A stretch of DNA of 64,000 nt from Pyrococcus kukulkanii (GTDB lineage: Archaea; Methanobacteriota_B; Thermococci; Thermococcales; Thermococcaceae), in NCBI RefSeq assembly GCF_001577775.1, contig NZ_CP010835.1:1913127-1977126 (forward strand), in the 5' to 3' direction. The position numbers were made by a program, and so were the translations under genes. This document shows, piece after piece, positions 52,728 through 62,096 of this stretch (position 1 is its first letter; every line of letters begins with the position of its first letter). The notes under the pieces are model-generated. The model ran no database searches and was not told where the DNA came from. It was given only the letters and a program-made list of their open reading frames with translations.

Positions 52728-53985
52728 CCCTCCGCTTTTACCATTTTCATCGTTGGGATAAGTGAGAGCCCAGCCAAGACTACTCCTGCCGCGAAGTCCC
52801 CAGGAATTCCAATTGTACTAGCCAAGTATCCACTTGCGAAGTTTCCAGCTATAGCACCCCCTGAAGAGACGAAATTATAGGCTCCTGCTATCCTTCCTCT
52901 GGTCTTTTTTGAACTTTTGTGTGCTATTATTGCCGTGGAAGAAACGCTCATCAGGGACCAACTATAGCCAAGGAGCATATAACCCAAAATTGAAACTCCG
53001 AGGAATGCATACCCAGTCAACACTATGGAAGCCCCCAAAACCAAGAGTGCAATAACTCTTACTTCTTGGCCTAAAAAGAAGTTATGCATTCCGTTCCCTC
53101 TCAGCGATCTCCCAACCTTGAGGTAAGTCATCGCTGATATCGTTGAGCTGGCCAGTCCCAGGATATATAGCAATCTCCCATTGAATCCCTTCTCCTTAGC
53201 CAGCATTGGGAACTGGGTCAGAAGAAGCATTGAACCTGCCCAGAGTAGCATTGATGACATGAAGAGCATTCTAAGCTCTCCATTTAAGGTTGAAATCTTA
53301 GGTAAGGATACCCTCCTAGGGAGGAAAAAGAAAGTTGGGGGAGAAACTCTCTTTAAATGTAAATGTATTGGAGTTTCCCTTATATTTTTGACAGCAATTA
53401 CTGCTGAGAGTATTCCAATCGATCCTAAGATGAGCGATATTCCCTTTGCTGGTATTATCATTAAAAGAGCGAGACCTAAGAGTAGTCCTCCAACCCATGC
53501 CCAGCCTCCTATTTTGTTAAACCTTCCGGTAGCTTCTCCTATTTTAAGCTTGTTAAACTCTCTTGAGATAAGTGACACGGGAATTGGAATCGTCGCCGCG
53601 ACGAAAAAAAGTGTAAAGGAAAGTTAGCACTATTAGGGATTTAACTGACGTTGAGAGAATAAGCCCCATTGCAAGTAGGGAGCTACCAATAAATCCCAAG
53701 ATCAGAAAAAACCTTTCTTCTTCCAAATTTATCGCTGAGTCTCCCCCAAAATACTCCCCCGAGCATAGAGGCTAAACTACCGGCACCTCCAAGGTATCCA
53801 AGATCAACTGAAGTTCCCCCTTCCTGAATCGCAATGATTGGGATAAGCTGTGACATACCTCCTGTGAAAATCTTGAAGGGTATGAAAGAGTAGAACCACT
53901 GACCATGCCTTACTTTTCTTGCAGCTTTTTCCCTTGATTTTAGCCCTACAATATTCCTATTTTTTCTACTTTTCACGCTACTCAT
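52670..53985 (-). pseudogene. MFS transporter gene broken by two single-base shifts
   Basis: The 5' part (53985-53683) encodes MSSVKSRKNRNIVGLKSREK with helix GGMSQLIPIIAIQEGG and the MFS motif GRLSDKFGRRKVF. At a T6 run (about 53706-53711) one base too many ends it. The middle frame reads ILGFIGSSLLAMGLILSTSV and TFLYTFF, then a T7 run (about 53606-53612) again has one base too many before VAATIPIPVSLISREFNK. The rest, to 52670, is intact. TATA-like TTTATAAAC stands about 30 bases before the ATG. The two errors are the same kind, extra T, and the rest is well preserved, so sequencing error is a serious alternative to real decay. Confidence 0.8.
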
Positions 53986-54056
53986 CGAGGGTAAGCGAGG
54001 GGCATATTGAGTTTATAAAGAATTCGAAAGGGGTTTATATCTGGCGAATTTATAAG

Positions 54057-54773
54057 TCAGAAGAGCTTCTCTATCTTGATTCTCTCCTTAGTAAGCTCGT
54101 CAGCTACGTGTAACTTGAAGGCCAGTGGTTTGAACCCTTCATCAGGGCTTCTTACAACGTACAACCTTTCAATTATACCATCTGGTTCGAGCTTGGACTT
54201 CGTGACTATTACATAGTCACTAACGCCAGAAACCCAAGCTATGAACCTTCGAGATAGTATGTCACTGTTCATGAGAAACATGAAGATAGTATCTGGATGA
54301 TATTTAGATTTATGAGCTAAATCCGCGTTAATGAGCTTGAGAGTTTCCTCCTCTCCAAACATGAATGTTGCTCCTTCTAAGGCGTATATAGCCCTAACGA
54401 GCCCCCTCTCCTTAAATTTTGGTTGTAGCCTTTCAAATATAAACAAAATCTTGGGATTTATCGTATCTACGTCAACTACCCCCTGCAAATAATAAACGTT
54501 TGGAATATCAAAATATGTTTCATATTTTGACCCGAAGACATCTATTATTGCCATATTGTCGTTTTCAAGCTCTTCTTCAATATCTATACCTACAGCTGAA
54601 GCGAGCTTAAAAAGTGTTCTAAGTGGCTGGTTATAGTTTGACAATACTACAAATTTTCCCTGTTCAAGAAGTTCAGCTATTGCACCAAAGAATAATTGCC
54701 ATCCTGAGGAATAGGTATCATATATCATTGATACGACTGCTCCTTCACTTGGAACAACTTTAAATGTTTCCAT
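54057..54773 (-). CDS. DUF257-like protein, degenerate RecA-fold
   Basis: A 238-residue protein, METFKVVPSEGAVVSMIYDTYSSGW. The arrangement (FVVLSNYNQPLRTLFKLA; MAIIDVFGSKYE; TIFMFLMNSDILSRRFIAWVSG) resembles KaiC/GvpD-type RecA folds but without a P-loop. Pyrococcus has a family of such proteins known as DUF257. ATG 54771-54773 is taken rather than the upstream 54782. Function unknown. Confidence 0.65.
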   Translation of the reverse strand: METFKVVPSEGAVVSMIYDTYSSGWQLFFGAIAELLEQGKFVVLSNYNQPLRTLFKLASAVGIDIEEELENDNMAIIDVFGSKYETYFDIPNVYYLQGVVDVDTINPKILFIFERLQPKFKERGLVRAIYALEGATFMFGEEETLKLINADLAHKSKYHPDTIFMFLMNSDILSRRFIAWVSGVSDYVIVTKSKLEPDGIIERLYVVRSPDEGFKPLAFKLHVADELTKERIKIEKLF

Positions 54774-54860
54774 CGCTATCATCTGATAAAACTATTGTTT
54801 AGGAGGGGTTTTAAAATTTTTCCAAAAGGTAACCAAATATTATTGGAAAAAATTTCAAAA

Positions 54861-55931
54861 TTAGAGGGAAGAGAAAAGCTTCTTCAGGTTCCTCTTAAAC
54901 GGTGGCCATACAATTCCCTTGTCGGTGATTATCCCAGTGAGGTACTTATGTGGAGTAACGTCAAATGCCGGATTGTAAACTGGAACATCCGGAGCTATCC
55001 TGCATCCACCACACGTTAGCACTTCCTCTGGCGATCTCTCCTCAATTGGTATCTCCTTTCCGCTCTTTAAGTTCATATCAATGGTAGAGAGTGGAGCGAC
55101 TGTGAAAAACGGAATCCCATGTTCTCTCGCAAGGACAGCGAGCATATAGGTTCCTATTTTATTTGCGAAGTCCCCATTTGCAACTATCCTATCAGCACCA
55201 ACGATTATTGCATCGACAAGGCCCTGTTGCATTACAAATGCTGCCGCGTTGTCGGCTATTAATTTCACATTTAGGCCGTCGTAACTGTACTCCCAGGCAC
55301 TCAATCTTGCACCTTGAAGGACTGGCCTAGTTTCATCGAGCCACAGCAACTTCAGCGTTCCATCTTTATGCATAACCCTAACCACGGCTCCTACAGTTCC
55401 CAGATGGACGGTTGCCAAGCTTCCGGCATTGCAGTGGGTTAACACGTTACCTTCCGGGAGAACTTCAGCTCCATAGTGACCCATCCTTAAATTTGCCTCG
55501 ACATCTTCGTCCGCTATTTTCTGGGCCTCCTGAACTATCAGCCTTCTTATTTCGTCAAGGGAATCTTCCCTGTGCTCCTCAACAAGGTTCTTGATCCTGT
55601 TTAGGGCCCAGAAGAGGTTAACAGCCGTAGGCCTCGTATTCTTCAGCGTTTCATAGGCCTTATAGAATCCATCAAGGAACTCTTCTTTTGTTTCCGCCTT
55701 GGATGTTTCCGCATACAAGGCTAATCCAAAAGCTGCCGCTGCACCTATCGCGGGGGCTCCCCTGACGGTCATGTTCTTTATGGCCTCAGCAACGCCTTCA
55801 ACTCCCCTAAACTTCTCAATCTTGAACTCCCTAGGGAGTAACCTTTGGTTTATCATGTAAACTACTCCATTTCTATACTCAACGCTCCTGGGGAGCTTTG
55901 TTAGATCCTCAGGTCTGTACCTGATCTCCAT
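54861..55931 (-). CDS. mtnA: 5-methylthioribose-1-phosphate isomerase
   Basis: A 356-residue protein of the eIF2B-like superfamily. TVRGAPAIGAAAAFGLAL, THCNAGSLATVHLGT (catalytic Cys) and IVGADRIVANGDFANKIGTYMLAVLA (catalytic Asp) mark MtnA. It isomerises methylthioribose 1-phosphate in methionine salvage. The frame runs back to 56066, but GGTGAGAAC fixes ATG 55929-55931. The related ribose-1,5-bisphosphate isomerase is shorter. Confidence 0.9.
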   Translation of the reverse strand: MEIRYRPEDLTKLPRSVEYRNGVVYMINQRLLPREFKIEKFRGVEGVAEAIKNMTVRGAPAIGAAAAFGLALYAETSKAETKEEFLDGFYKAYETLKNTRPTAVNLFWALNRIKNLVEEHREDSLDEIRRLIVQEAQKIADEDVEANLRMGHYGAEVLPEGNVLTHCNAGSLATVHLGTVGAVVRVMHKDGTLKLLWLDETRPVLQGARLSAWEYSYDGLNVKLIADNAAAFVMQQGLVDAIIVGADRIVANGDFANKIGTYMLAVLAREHGIPFFTVAPLSTIDMNLKSGKEIPIEERSPEEVLTCGGCRIAPDVPVYNPAFDVTPHKYLTGIITDKGIVWPPFKRNLKKLFSSL

Positions 55932-55989
55932 GTTCTCACCAAGGTGGCCTTGGAGAAACTGTTTAAAGTAGTTTTTCCAAACGTTTTTC

Positions 55990-56703
55990 ATGATACATGA
56001 TCCTGACCTGATGGAGAAATTCTTTAAGGAAGTCTTGGTGGAGCCAAGAGAAGGGGAAGTATACACGTTGTTCCTGATGACCAGAAGGAAGTGGTTTTCA
56101 AAGTTGAGCTCAAACTATGAATTGTTCAACTATAAAGTTCTGGCTGAGTTTAATTCTAAGAGGTTTTATAGGGCTGTTTTAAGGTTGATCCCACAGGAAT
56201 GCGCATACGTTGATGTCAGAACTGAGGAATGCATTCCGGTAAGTGCGATGGCCCTGTACGTTGATGTGATCCCTAGGGACATCAAGAAGGGCGTAGTTAA
56301 GACGCTGCAAGATTTCATTAATTTACTCGCATTTCAAGATCAAGAGAATGTTAATAGGTTGAAGAAGTTCAATAGGATATTCCTATCGAACCTCCAAAAG
56401 TCCCCTGGGAGGAAGCCCTACTTTATAATCGATGTGGATTCTAAAGATACACAGTTAATTAACTACGTAATTAAGCAATTGAACAATTATTCAATTCCTG
56501 TCGAATGGATAAGCGAGACCAAAGGAGGATTTCATGTCATAGTGAAAAGGGATGGCGAGTGGATGGAAACGTTCTATAAGGAAGTTTTGCCAAAATTAAA
56601 TCACGAAAATGTGGAGGTTAAGCTCGAGAAGTCCATACTGACTCCAATCCCAGGAACCCTACAGGCAGGATTTCCGGTTAAAGGTGGCCCCTATGTTATT
56701 TAG
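55990..56703 (+). CDS. Divergent primase-like (archaeo-eukaryotic primase) protein
   Basis: A 237-residue protein. Asp148 and Asp150 in PYFIIDVDSKD match the D-x-D metal motif of archaeo-eukaryotic primases. ETKGGFHVIV (His182) matches the S/T-x-G-G-x-H nucleotide motif 30 residues later, and LTPIPGTLQAGFPV (about 218-230) resembles the P-G-[ST] loop of PrimPol-type enzymes. The N-terminal 140 residues have no known match. It could be an active primase/nucleotidyltransferase or a derived RNA enzyme. ATG 55990 is divergent from mtnA. The gene overlaps the next by 11 bases. Confidence 0.6.
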   Translation: MIHDPDLMEKFFKEVLVEPREGEVYTLFLMTRRKWFSKLSSNYELFNYKVLAEFNSKRFYRAVLRLIPQECAYVDVRTEECIPVSAMALYVDVIPRDIKKGVVKTLQDFINLLAFQDQENVNRLKKFNRIFLSNLQKSPGRKPYFIIDVDSKDTQLINYVIKQLNNYSIPVEWISETKGGFHVIVKRDGEWMETFYKEVLPKLNHENVEVKLEKSILTPIPGTLQAGFPVKGGPYVI

Positions 56704-57142
56704 GGGAAAGTACCTTGTAAAAGTGCTGGAAATAAAGGAACCGTGCAAAGAGCTAGTTAGGGGGTCTTATGTTATCCTGGGGAACTCAGAGTATGAAGTT
56801 GAACTCAAAATTGAGCCTTTCATGGAGTTTAAAAGGGAATTTTGCCTTGTTAAGTGCGAAGGCAAGGTAATACTGTCAGAGGATTGCAAATACGTTGGGG
56901 AGGTATACTGGGTTAAGGATGCAAAGGGATTATGGAAGCTAATTCAGGGCAAAAAGAGCGAAGAAGCTTTTCACCTAATTTTAGCTTTAACAACTGCTTT
57001 CCTCCTCTATTCTCTCCTGAGTTTCATAAGAAGCTCATCGTTCTGGACTGCTACTGCCGTTCTACTCCTAATATTCCTTGTTATGATAGACCTTTCTAAA
57101 TTAATTCAATATCTTCTGTTCGGATACGTTAAAGCCTCTTAA
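56693..57142 (+). CDS. Membrane protein coupled to the primase-like gene
   Basis: A 149-residue protein, MLFRGKYLVKVLEIKEPCKE. Residues 1-85 are strand-rich with four Cys (EPCKELV; REFCLVKCEGKV; EDCKYVG). Two helices follow (LILALTTAFLLYSLLSFI; ATAVLLLIFLVMIDLSKLI). ATG 56693 with GGTGG five bases upstream lies inside the end of the primase-like gene, so the two are co-translated. Family unknown. Confidence 0.62.
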   Translation: MLFRGKYLVKVLEIKEPCKELVRGSYVILGNSEYEVELKIEPFMEFKREFCLVKCEGKVILSEDCKYVGEVYWVKDAKGLWKLIQGKKSEEAFHLILALTTAFLLYSLLSFIRSSSFWTATAVLLLIFLVMIDLSKLIQYLLFGYVKAS

Positions 57143-57175
57143 ACTTCCTAATGTAAAGTATTCTATGGTGATGAC

Positions 57176-57604
57176 ATGGTTAGGATAATGCCAGTTGACA
57201 GGTTAAGTGACGATGACATTAGGGGGATACTTACGAAGTACAAGAAGATAGCGCTTGTTGGGGCCTCACCAAAACCTGAAAGGGACGCTAATGAAGTCAT
57301 GAGGTACCTGCTTGAGCATGGCTACGAGGTTTACCCTGTTAACCCGAAGTACGATGAAGTTCTAGGTAGAAAATGCTATCCTTCAGTTCTTGACATCCCT
57401 GATGAAGTTGAGATAGTTGACCTGTTTGTAAGGCCGGAACTTACAATGGAGTACGTGGAGCAGGCAATAAAGAAGGGAGCTAGGGTTGTGTGGTTCCAGT
57501 TCAACACGTACAACAGGGAAGCTTTCAAAAGGGCCAGGGAAGCTGGTCTAATTGCCGTTGCTCACAGGTGTATAAAGAGGGAGCATGAAAAGCTATTTGA
57601 TTGA
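57176..57604 (+). CDS. CoA-binding protein, YccU type
   Basis: A 142-residue Rossmann-fold protein. IALVGASPKPERDANEVMRYL is the CoA-binding loop; PVNPKYDEVLGRKCYPSV, VDLFVRPE and VWFQFNTYNREAFKRAREAG complete the family pattern. It is close to the P. horikoshii protein of known structure. A metabolic role is not established. GGTGATGAC precedes the ATG. Confidence 0.86.
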   Translation: MVRIMPVDRLSDDDIRGILTKYKKIALVGASPKPERDANEVMRYLLEHGYEVYPVNPKYDEVLGRKCYPSVLDIPDEVEIVDLFVRPELTMEYVEQAIKKGARVVWFQFNTYNREAFKRAREAGLIAVAHRCIKREHEKLFD

Positions 57605-57605
57605 G

Positions 57606-57627
57606 GTTTTTTTGTTTACTTTTAGTA
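57606..57627. promoter_or_regulatory. Oligo-T terminator and distal TrmB-type site
   Basis: TTTTTTTG follows the stop of the CoA-binding gene. TACTTTTAGTA at 57617-57627 is a perfect TACT-N3-AGTA palindrome, the half-site pattern described for the TrmB operator, and the reverse complement of the site at 57765. The remaining 130 bases up to the malE TATA box are AT-rich without other signals. Confidence 0.5.
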
Positions 57628-57757
57628 TATCAGTAGAATTCTGTTTTATTAGTTTTCACAATATTTTTTGGAAATCTTGAGATAACTCTGAAATTTTAGT
57701 GACTTTTTAGATCTTTGCACATAAGATTTTTTCTAATGCTATTTAATGTCCAGAAAA

Positions 57758-57775
57758 CTATATATACTAAAAGTA
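57758..57775 (+). promoter_or_regulatory. malE promoter with TrmB operator
   Basis: CTATATATACTA at 57758-57769 contains the TATA box. TACTAAAAGTA (57765-57775) overlaps it and matches TACT-N3-AGTA. TrmB, encoded in the same operon, represses the trehalose/maltose genes in P. furiosus and T. litoralis from such a site until sugar is present. A GGTGATGCGTT ribosome site precedes ATG 57811. Confidence 0.7.
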
Positions 57776-57810
57776 TATCAAACAATAAAATGAGGGCATG
57801 GTGATGCGTT

Positions 57811-59088
57811 ATGAAGAGGCTCCTAACCTTGGCTCTCTTGGGAGTTGTCTTAATGAGTGTTCTTAGTAGCGGGTGTATTGGAGGGACTACTCAGACTCAA
57901 ACTCCAGTAACTAAAACAGTTACCGAAAAGGAAACCATAACTAAAACTGAAACCCAACAACAGATAGTTCTAAAAGTCATAGGACCGTGGTCAGGAGCCG
58001 AGCTTGATGCATTTATGGAAGTCATAAAAGCCTTTGAAAGGGAGCATCCAAATATAAAGGTCGAGTATAAGACATATAGGGCTGAAGATTTAGCAACAAT
58101 TCTACCACTACAGTTTGAGTCAGGAGACACTCCCGCAGATGTAATAGCAATGTGGGGATGGTTCATTGCAGAGATGGGCAAGAAAGGTCACCTTTTAGAC
58201 CTCAGTTCAGTAATAAATCCAGATGAGTACATCCCTGGAATTCTCGATCCAGTAACGGTAGCTGGTAAGATCTATGGAGCTCCTTTCACGGCTGCTGCTA
58301 AGCCTGGCTTTTGGTATAGGAAATCATTCTTCAAGGAGCATGGTCTAGAGCCTCCAAAAACTTGGGATGAATTCGTTGAGTTATTGGCGAAGATACAGAA
58401 AATACCAGGAGTTAAAACACCAATTGTAAGTGGAGACAGTGTTGGATGGCCCCTTTCTGACGTTGTAGAACACTTCATTTTAACGTTTGGAGGCAGGGAT
58501 CTCCAGCTCAAACTTATCAAAGGAGAAGTTAAGTGGGAGGATCCCCAAGTCAGGGACATCTTTGAGAAAAGGTTAGTTCCACTATTGAAAGCTGGATACT
58601 TTAGCGAACCAATAGAATGGACGTCCGCAATTGATCTTTGGTGGAAGGGTGATTATGCGTTGTACTTTATGGGAACATGGATTACTGGAATGGTTGAAGA
58701 TCCGAATGATCTTGGTCTCATATCTCTTCCTGGGGTTAAGGCAATGGTCATAGCTCCAGATTATTTCATGGTTCCCAAGTACACTAGGCACCCCAAAGAG
58801 GCCTTAGAATTAGCTAAATTCTTGGCCACAAAGGGTCAGAAAATTCACGTTGGAACTAAATCTGGTAAGTTAGCGACATGGAGGAATGTTTCAATAGACG
58901 ATTACTGGGAACCTATGAAAGAAGTAGCAAAAATAGTCTCGGAGGTTGAGTCTGCGCCTGACCTTGATGATAGTGTTGGAGGGGAATGGCAGAAAGTGTT
59001 CTGGGACCAGTTAAAACTCTTATGGGTTCAGCCAGATAGGTTAGATGAGGTGTTGAAGACATTAGATGAGAAATTCCCCAAGAAGTAA
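57811..59088 (+). CDS. malE: Trehalose/maltose-binding lipoprotein
   Basis: A 425-residue solute-binding protein. MKRLLTLALLGVVLMSVLSS-GCIGG is a lipoprotein signal, with a Thr-rich linker after it (TQTQTPVTKTVTEKET). VIGPWSGAELDAFMEVIKAFE and YALYFMGTWITGMV are typical of MalE-like domains. It captures trehalose and maltose outside the cell for the MalFGK transporter. It is the first gene of a six-gene operon and the nearest to the TrmB operator. Confidence 0.93.
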   Translation: MKRLLTLALLGVVLMSVLSSGCIGGTTQTQTPVTKTVTEKETITKTETQQQIVLKVIGPWSGAELDAFMEVIKAFEREHPNIKVEYKTYRAEDLATILPLQFESGDTPADVIAMWGWFIAEMGKKGHLLDLSSVINPDEYIPGILDPVTVAGKIYGAPFTAAAKPGFWYRKSFFKEHGLEPPKTWDEFVELLAKIQKIPGVKTPIVSGDSVGWPLSDVVEHFILTFGGRDLQLKLIKGEVKWEDPQVRDIFEKRLVPLLKAGYFSEPIEWTSAIDLWWKGDYALYFMGTWITGMVEDPNDLGLISLPGVKAMVIAPDYFMVPKYTRHPKEALELAKFLATKGQKIHVGTKSGKLATWRNVSIDDYWEPMKEVAKIVSEVESAPDLDDSVGGEWQKVFWDQLKLLWVQPDRLDEVLKTLDEKFPKK

Positions 59089-59100
59089 GGGGGATAAGTA

Positions 59101-59985
59101 ATGTCTAGGCGCAATTTAACTCCTTTATTTTTTCTTTTGCCTGCGATATTATTTCTAGTCCCATTTGTTATATATCCAGTATTTAAAACGATTTACTTAA
59201 GTTTCTTTTTAGAGGGAAAGTTTGTAGGGTTAGAGAACTACAAAGAAGTATTGTTAAGTAAAGATATAATAAACCTCGATAGGTTTCCAAAAGATTCTCC
59301 CCCATGGGGAGCATTAATTCACAATGCAGTTTGGATAGCTATCCATTTGCCAACTACGGTTTTCTTAGGTCTTGGTTTGGCAATATTATTAAGGAAAAGA
59401 GAAGTTTTTGGAAGTTCAATCATAAAGTCAATAATTTTCCTGGGCATGGTAATTCCCATGATAGTCGGAGGGCTTATTATTAGATTTCTCTTCGAAAGGG
59501 GGGCGGGGATCATACCTACAATATTTGGAAAATTGGGAATCAAAAGCTTGGAAATAACCTGGACAGCTTATCCCCAAACTGCACTCTTTGCAGTTATTTT
59601 GGGCTCTATCTGGATTTGGACAGGCTTTAGCATGCTCATGTATTCCGCTGGACTTGCTTCAATCCCCAGAGACTACTATGAGGCGGCCCTAATAGATGGA
59701 GCAACGAAATTTCAGATGTTCAGATATGTTACTTGGCCACTGTTAAAACCAATAACAGTCGTCGTAGTGGCAATGACTCTGTTATGGGACTTGAAAATAT
59801 TCGACATTGTGTATGTGGCTACAGGGGGAGGACCAGGAGGAGCTTCGATGGTATTAGCACTTCAGATGTGGGACTACTTTGCCAGGGCACTAAACTACAA
59901 TTATGCTGCAGTAGTAGCAGTTTTGCTAACTTTGTTGACTATAATCCCTGCAACATGGCTCATTAAAAGGAGGGGGAGCTTATGA
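59101..59985 (+). CDS. malF: Trehalose/maltose ABC transporter permease MalF
   Basis: A 294-residue permease with six helices. The cytoplasmic EAA loop is YYEAALIDGATKFQMFRYVTWPLLKP, which docks to MalK. It starts 12 bases after malE behind GGGGGATAAG and overlaps malG by ATGA. Confidence 0.92.
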   Translation: MSRRNLTPLFFLLPAILFLVPFVIYPVFKTIYLSFFLEGKFVGLENYKEVLLSKDIINLDRFPKDSPPWGALIHNAVWIAIHLPTTVFLGLGLAILLRKREVFGSSIIKSIIFLGMVIPMIVGGLIIRFLFERGAGIIPTIFGKLGIKSLEITWTAYPQTALFAVILGSIWIWTGFSMLMYSAGLASIPRDYYEAALIDGATKFQMFRYVTWPLLKPITVVVVAMTLLWDLKIFDIVYVATGGGPGGASMVLALQMWDYFARALNYNYAAVVAVLLTLLTIIPATWLIKRRGSL

Positions 59986-60830
59986 AAGTTCCTCCAAGGT
60001 ATAAAATTAAATCTTACTTACTATCAAATTTAATAGCCTGGACAGTAGCTGTGATCTGGTTACTCCCGTTTATAGGAGTTTTTATGGCATCAATTAGACC
60101 TTATAAGGAGATCGTATCTGGCTGGTGGCACATCCATCCTTTAACTATAACGCTAGAAAATTATATGAAAGCTTTTTACCATCCAATGTTCCCAATTAGC
60201 ACGGGCCTAAAGAATTCTCTGATTGTAGCAATCCCGTCCACGGTAATTCCCATACTTACAGCATCTTTAGCAGCCTACGCCTTCAGTAGGTATAGCTTTC
60301 CAATAAAAAATTACCTATTTGCATTTATAGTTTTCTTAATGGCCCTCCCACAACAGATGACTGTAGTTCCTTTATATTTCCTTTTAAGGGATCTCAAATT
60401 ACTAAATACCTTCACAGGTATAATCTTAGTTCACTCCGCCTGGGGCCTAGCTTGGATAATATTCTTTATGAGGAATTACTTTTCGATGTTACCTAGGGAT
60501 ATTGAAGAAGCTGCAAAGATAGATGGGGCAACTGACTTCCAGGTGTTTTATAAAATAGTTCTTCCAATTGCAATCCCAGGAATAGTCTCGGCTGCAATAC
60601 TTCAGTTTACTTGGGTCTGGAGTGACTTCTTCTTAGCCCTAGTATTTCTCCAAGACCCAGGTAAATATGTAGCAACTCAGAGATTGCCCCTCCTAAGAGG
60701 TCAGTACTTTGTTGACTGGGGAATTCTTACTGCTGCTTCAATTATGGTGATGGCCGTCCCATTATTAGTCTATGCTATTTTCCAGAAGTATTACATTGCT
60801 GGTATGGTTGGATGGTCCACAGAGAAATAG
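59982..60830 (+). CDS. malG: Trehalose/maltose ABC transporter permease MalG
   Basis: A 282-residue permease, MKVPPRYKIKSYLLSNLIAW, with six helices and the EAA loop DIEEAAKIDGATDFQVFYKIVLPIAIP. GGAGGGGGAG precedes the ATG, which overlaps the malF stop. It forms the membrane channel with MalF. Confidence 0.92.
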   Translation: MKVPPRYKIKSYLLSNLIAWTVAVIWLLPFIGVFMASIRPYKEIVSGWWHIHPLTITLENYMKAFYHPMFPISTGLKNSLIVAIPSTVIPILTASLAAYAFSRYSFPIKNYLFAFIVFLMALPQQMTVVPLYFLLRDLKLLNTFTGIILVHSAWGLAWIIFFMRNYFSMLPRDIEEAAKIDGATDFQVFYKIVLPIAIPGIVSAAILQFTWVWSDFFLALVFLQDPGKYVATQRLPLLRGQYFVDWGILTAASIMVMAVPLLVYAIFQKYYIAGMVGWSTEK

Positions 60831-60845
60831 GTGGGGGGCTCAAAA

Positions 60846-62096
60846 ATGTATGAAGTAAAAAAATTTTATGGAGAGGGTAAAAAAATCGAAGACTACAAAG
60901 AAATTATAGGTGAAGAAAACATCATGAAAATTAAGACATTAGGAGAAGATCTCTTAGAGAAGAGCATAGCACATGTAAACTCGACATCCTTTGGCGGAGG
61001 TGTCGCAGAAATACTCCACAATTTAGTCCCCCTGATGAGAAGTCTTGGCCTAGACGCTAGATGGTTTGTGATAGAGGGAGAGGATGCCTTTTTTAGCGTA
61101 ACAAAAAGCATACACAATGCTCTCCAAGGAAATAAAGACATTAAATTAACAAAGGAAATGATAGACCTTTATCTCAAAACTAATAAGTACAATGCCGAAA
61201 ATCTTGATATTAGCGAATATGACTATGTGATAGTTCACGACCCGCAACCTGCAGCTCTAATAGATTTCTATGAAAAAAGAAAAACGTGGATTTGGAGGTG
61301 TCACATAGACTTGAGTGACCCCAATATAGAGTACTGGAGTTTCTTGAGCAAATTTGTTAGAAAATATGATTACTACATATTCCATATGAGAGAGTATGTC
61401 CAGAAGGACTTAGATAAGAATAGAGTGATAATAATGCCTCCCTCAATTGACCCCCTCAGTGAGAAAAACATTGAACTAAGCGATACAGAAATACTCAAAA
61501 TTTTAAATAGGTTCGATGTTGATCCTGATAAACCAATACTTACTCAAGTTTCAAGATTTGATCCATGGAAAGGGATATTTGACGTGATTGATGTGTATAG
61601 GGAAGTAAAGAAGAAGTTTCCAGACGTCCAGTTACTTTTGGTTAGTGTCATGGCCCATGACGATCCAGAGGGGTGGATTTATTATGAAAAAGTACTCAGA
61701 AAAATTGGGGAAGATTACAATGTGAAAGTACTCACTAATTTAATAGGAGTCCATGCAAGGGAAGTTAATGCTTTTCAAAGGGCCAGTGACGTCATACTTC
61801 AGCTTTCAACTAGGGAGGGATTTGGGCTAAGTGTCACCGAAGCTATGTGGAAAAGAAAGCCAGTTATTGGGAGGAGAGTAGGAGGAATAAAATTCCAGAT
61901 AATCGATGGAGAGACAGGTTTTCTTGTAAATAGCGTGAAGGAGGCAGTCGAAAAAACAATTTATCTCTTAAAACACCCAGAAATAGCAAGAAGAATTGGA
62001 ATCAAAGCTAGAGAACGAGTAAAAGAACACTTCATAATAACAAAGCACTTAGAGAGGTATCTAAAATTGTTTAGGGAGGTGAATAGATGGGGTTAG
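60846..62096 (+). CDS. treT: Trehalose synthase/glycosyltransferase TreT
   Basis: A 416-residue GT4 enzyme nearly identical to the structurally known P. horikoshii Tre[18 protein letters not shown] forms the sugar site, and [16 protein letters not shown] carries the E-x7-E motif that binds NDP-glucose. It joins NDP-glucose and glucose to trehalose and works reversibly on imported trehalose. GGGGG before ATG 60846 is the ribosome site; the frame opens at 60831. The stop overlaps trmB. Confidence 0.94.
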   Translation: MYEVKKFYGEGKKIEDYKEIIGEENIMKIKTLGEDLLEKSIAHVNSTSFGGGVAEILHNLVPLMRSLGLDARWFVIEGEDAFFSVTKSIHNALQGNKDIKLTKEMIDLYLKTNKYNAENLDISEYDYVIVHDPQPAALIDFYEKRKTWIWRCHIDLSDPNIEYWSFLSKFVRKYDYYIFHMREYVQKDLDKNRVIIMPPSIDPLSEKNIELSDTEILKILNRFDVDPDKPILTQVSRFDPWKGIFDVIDVYREVKKKFPDVQLLLVSVMAHDDPEGWIYYEKVLRKIGEDYNVKVLTNLIGVHAREVNAFQRASDVILQLSTREGFGLSVTEAMWKRKPVIGRRVGGIKFQIIDGETGFLVNSVKEAVEKTIYLLKHPEIARRIGIKARERVKEHFIITKHLERYLKLFREVNRWG

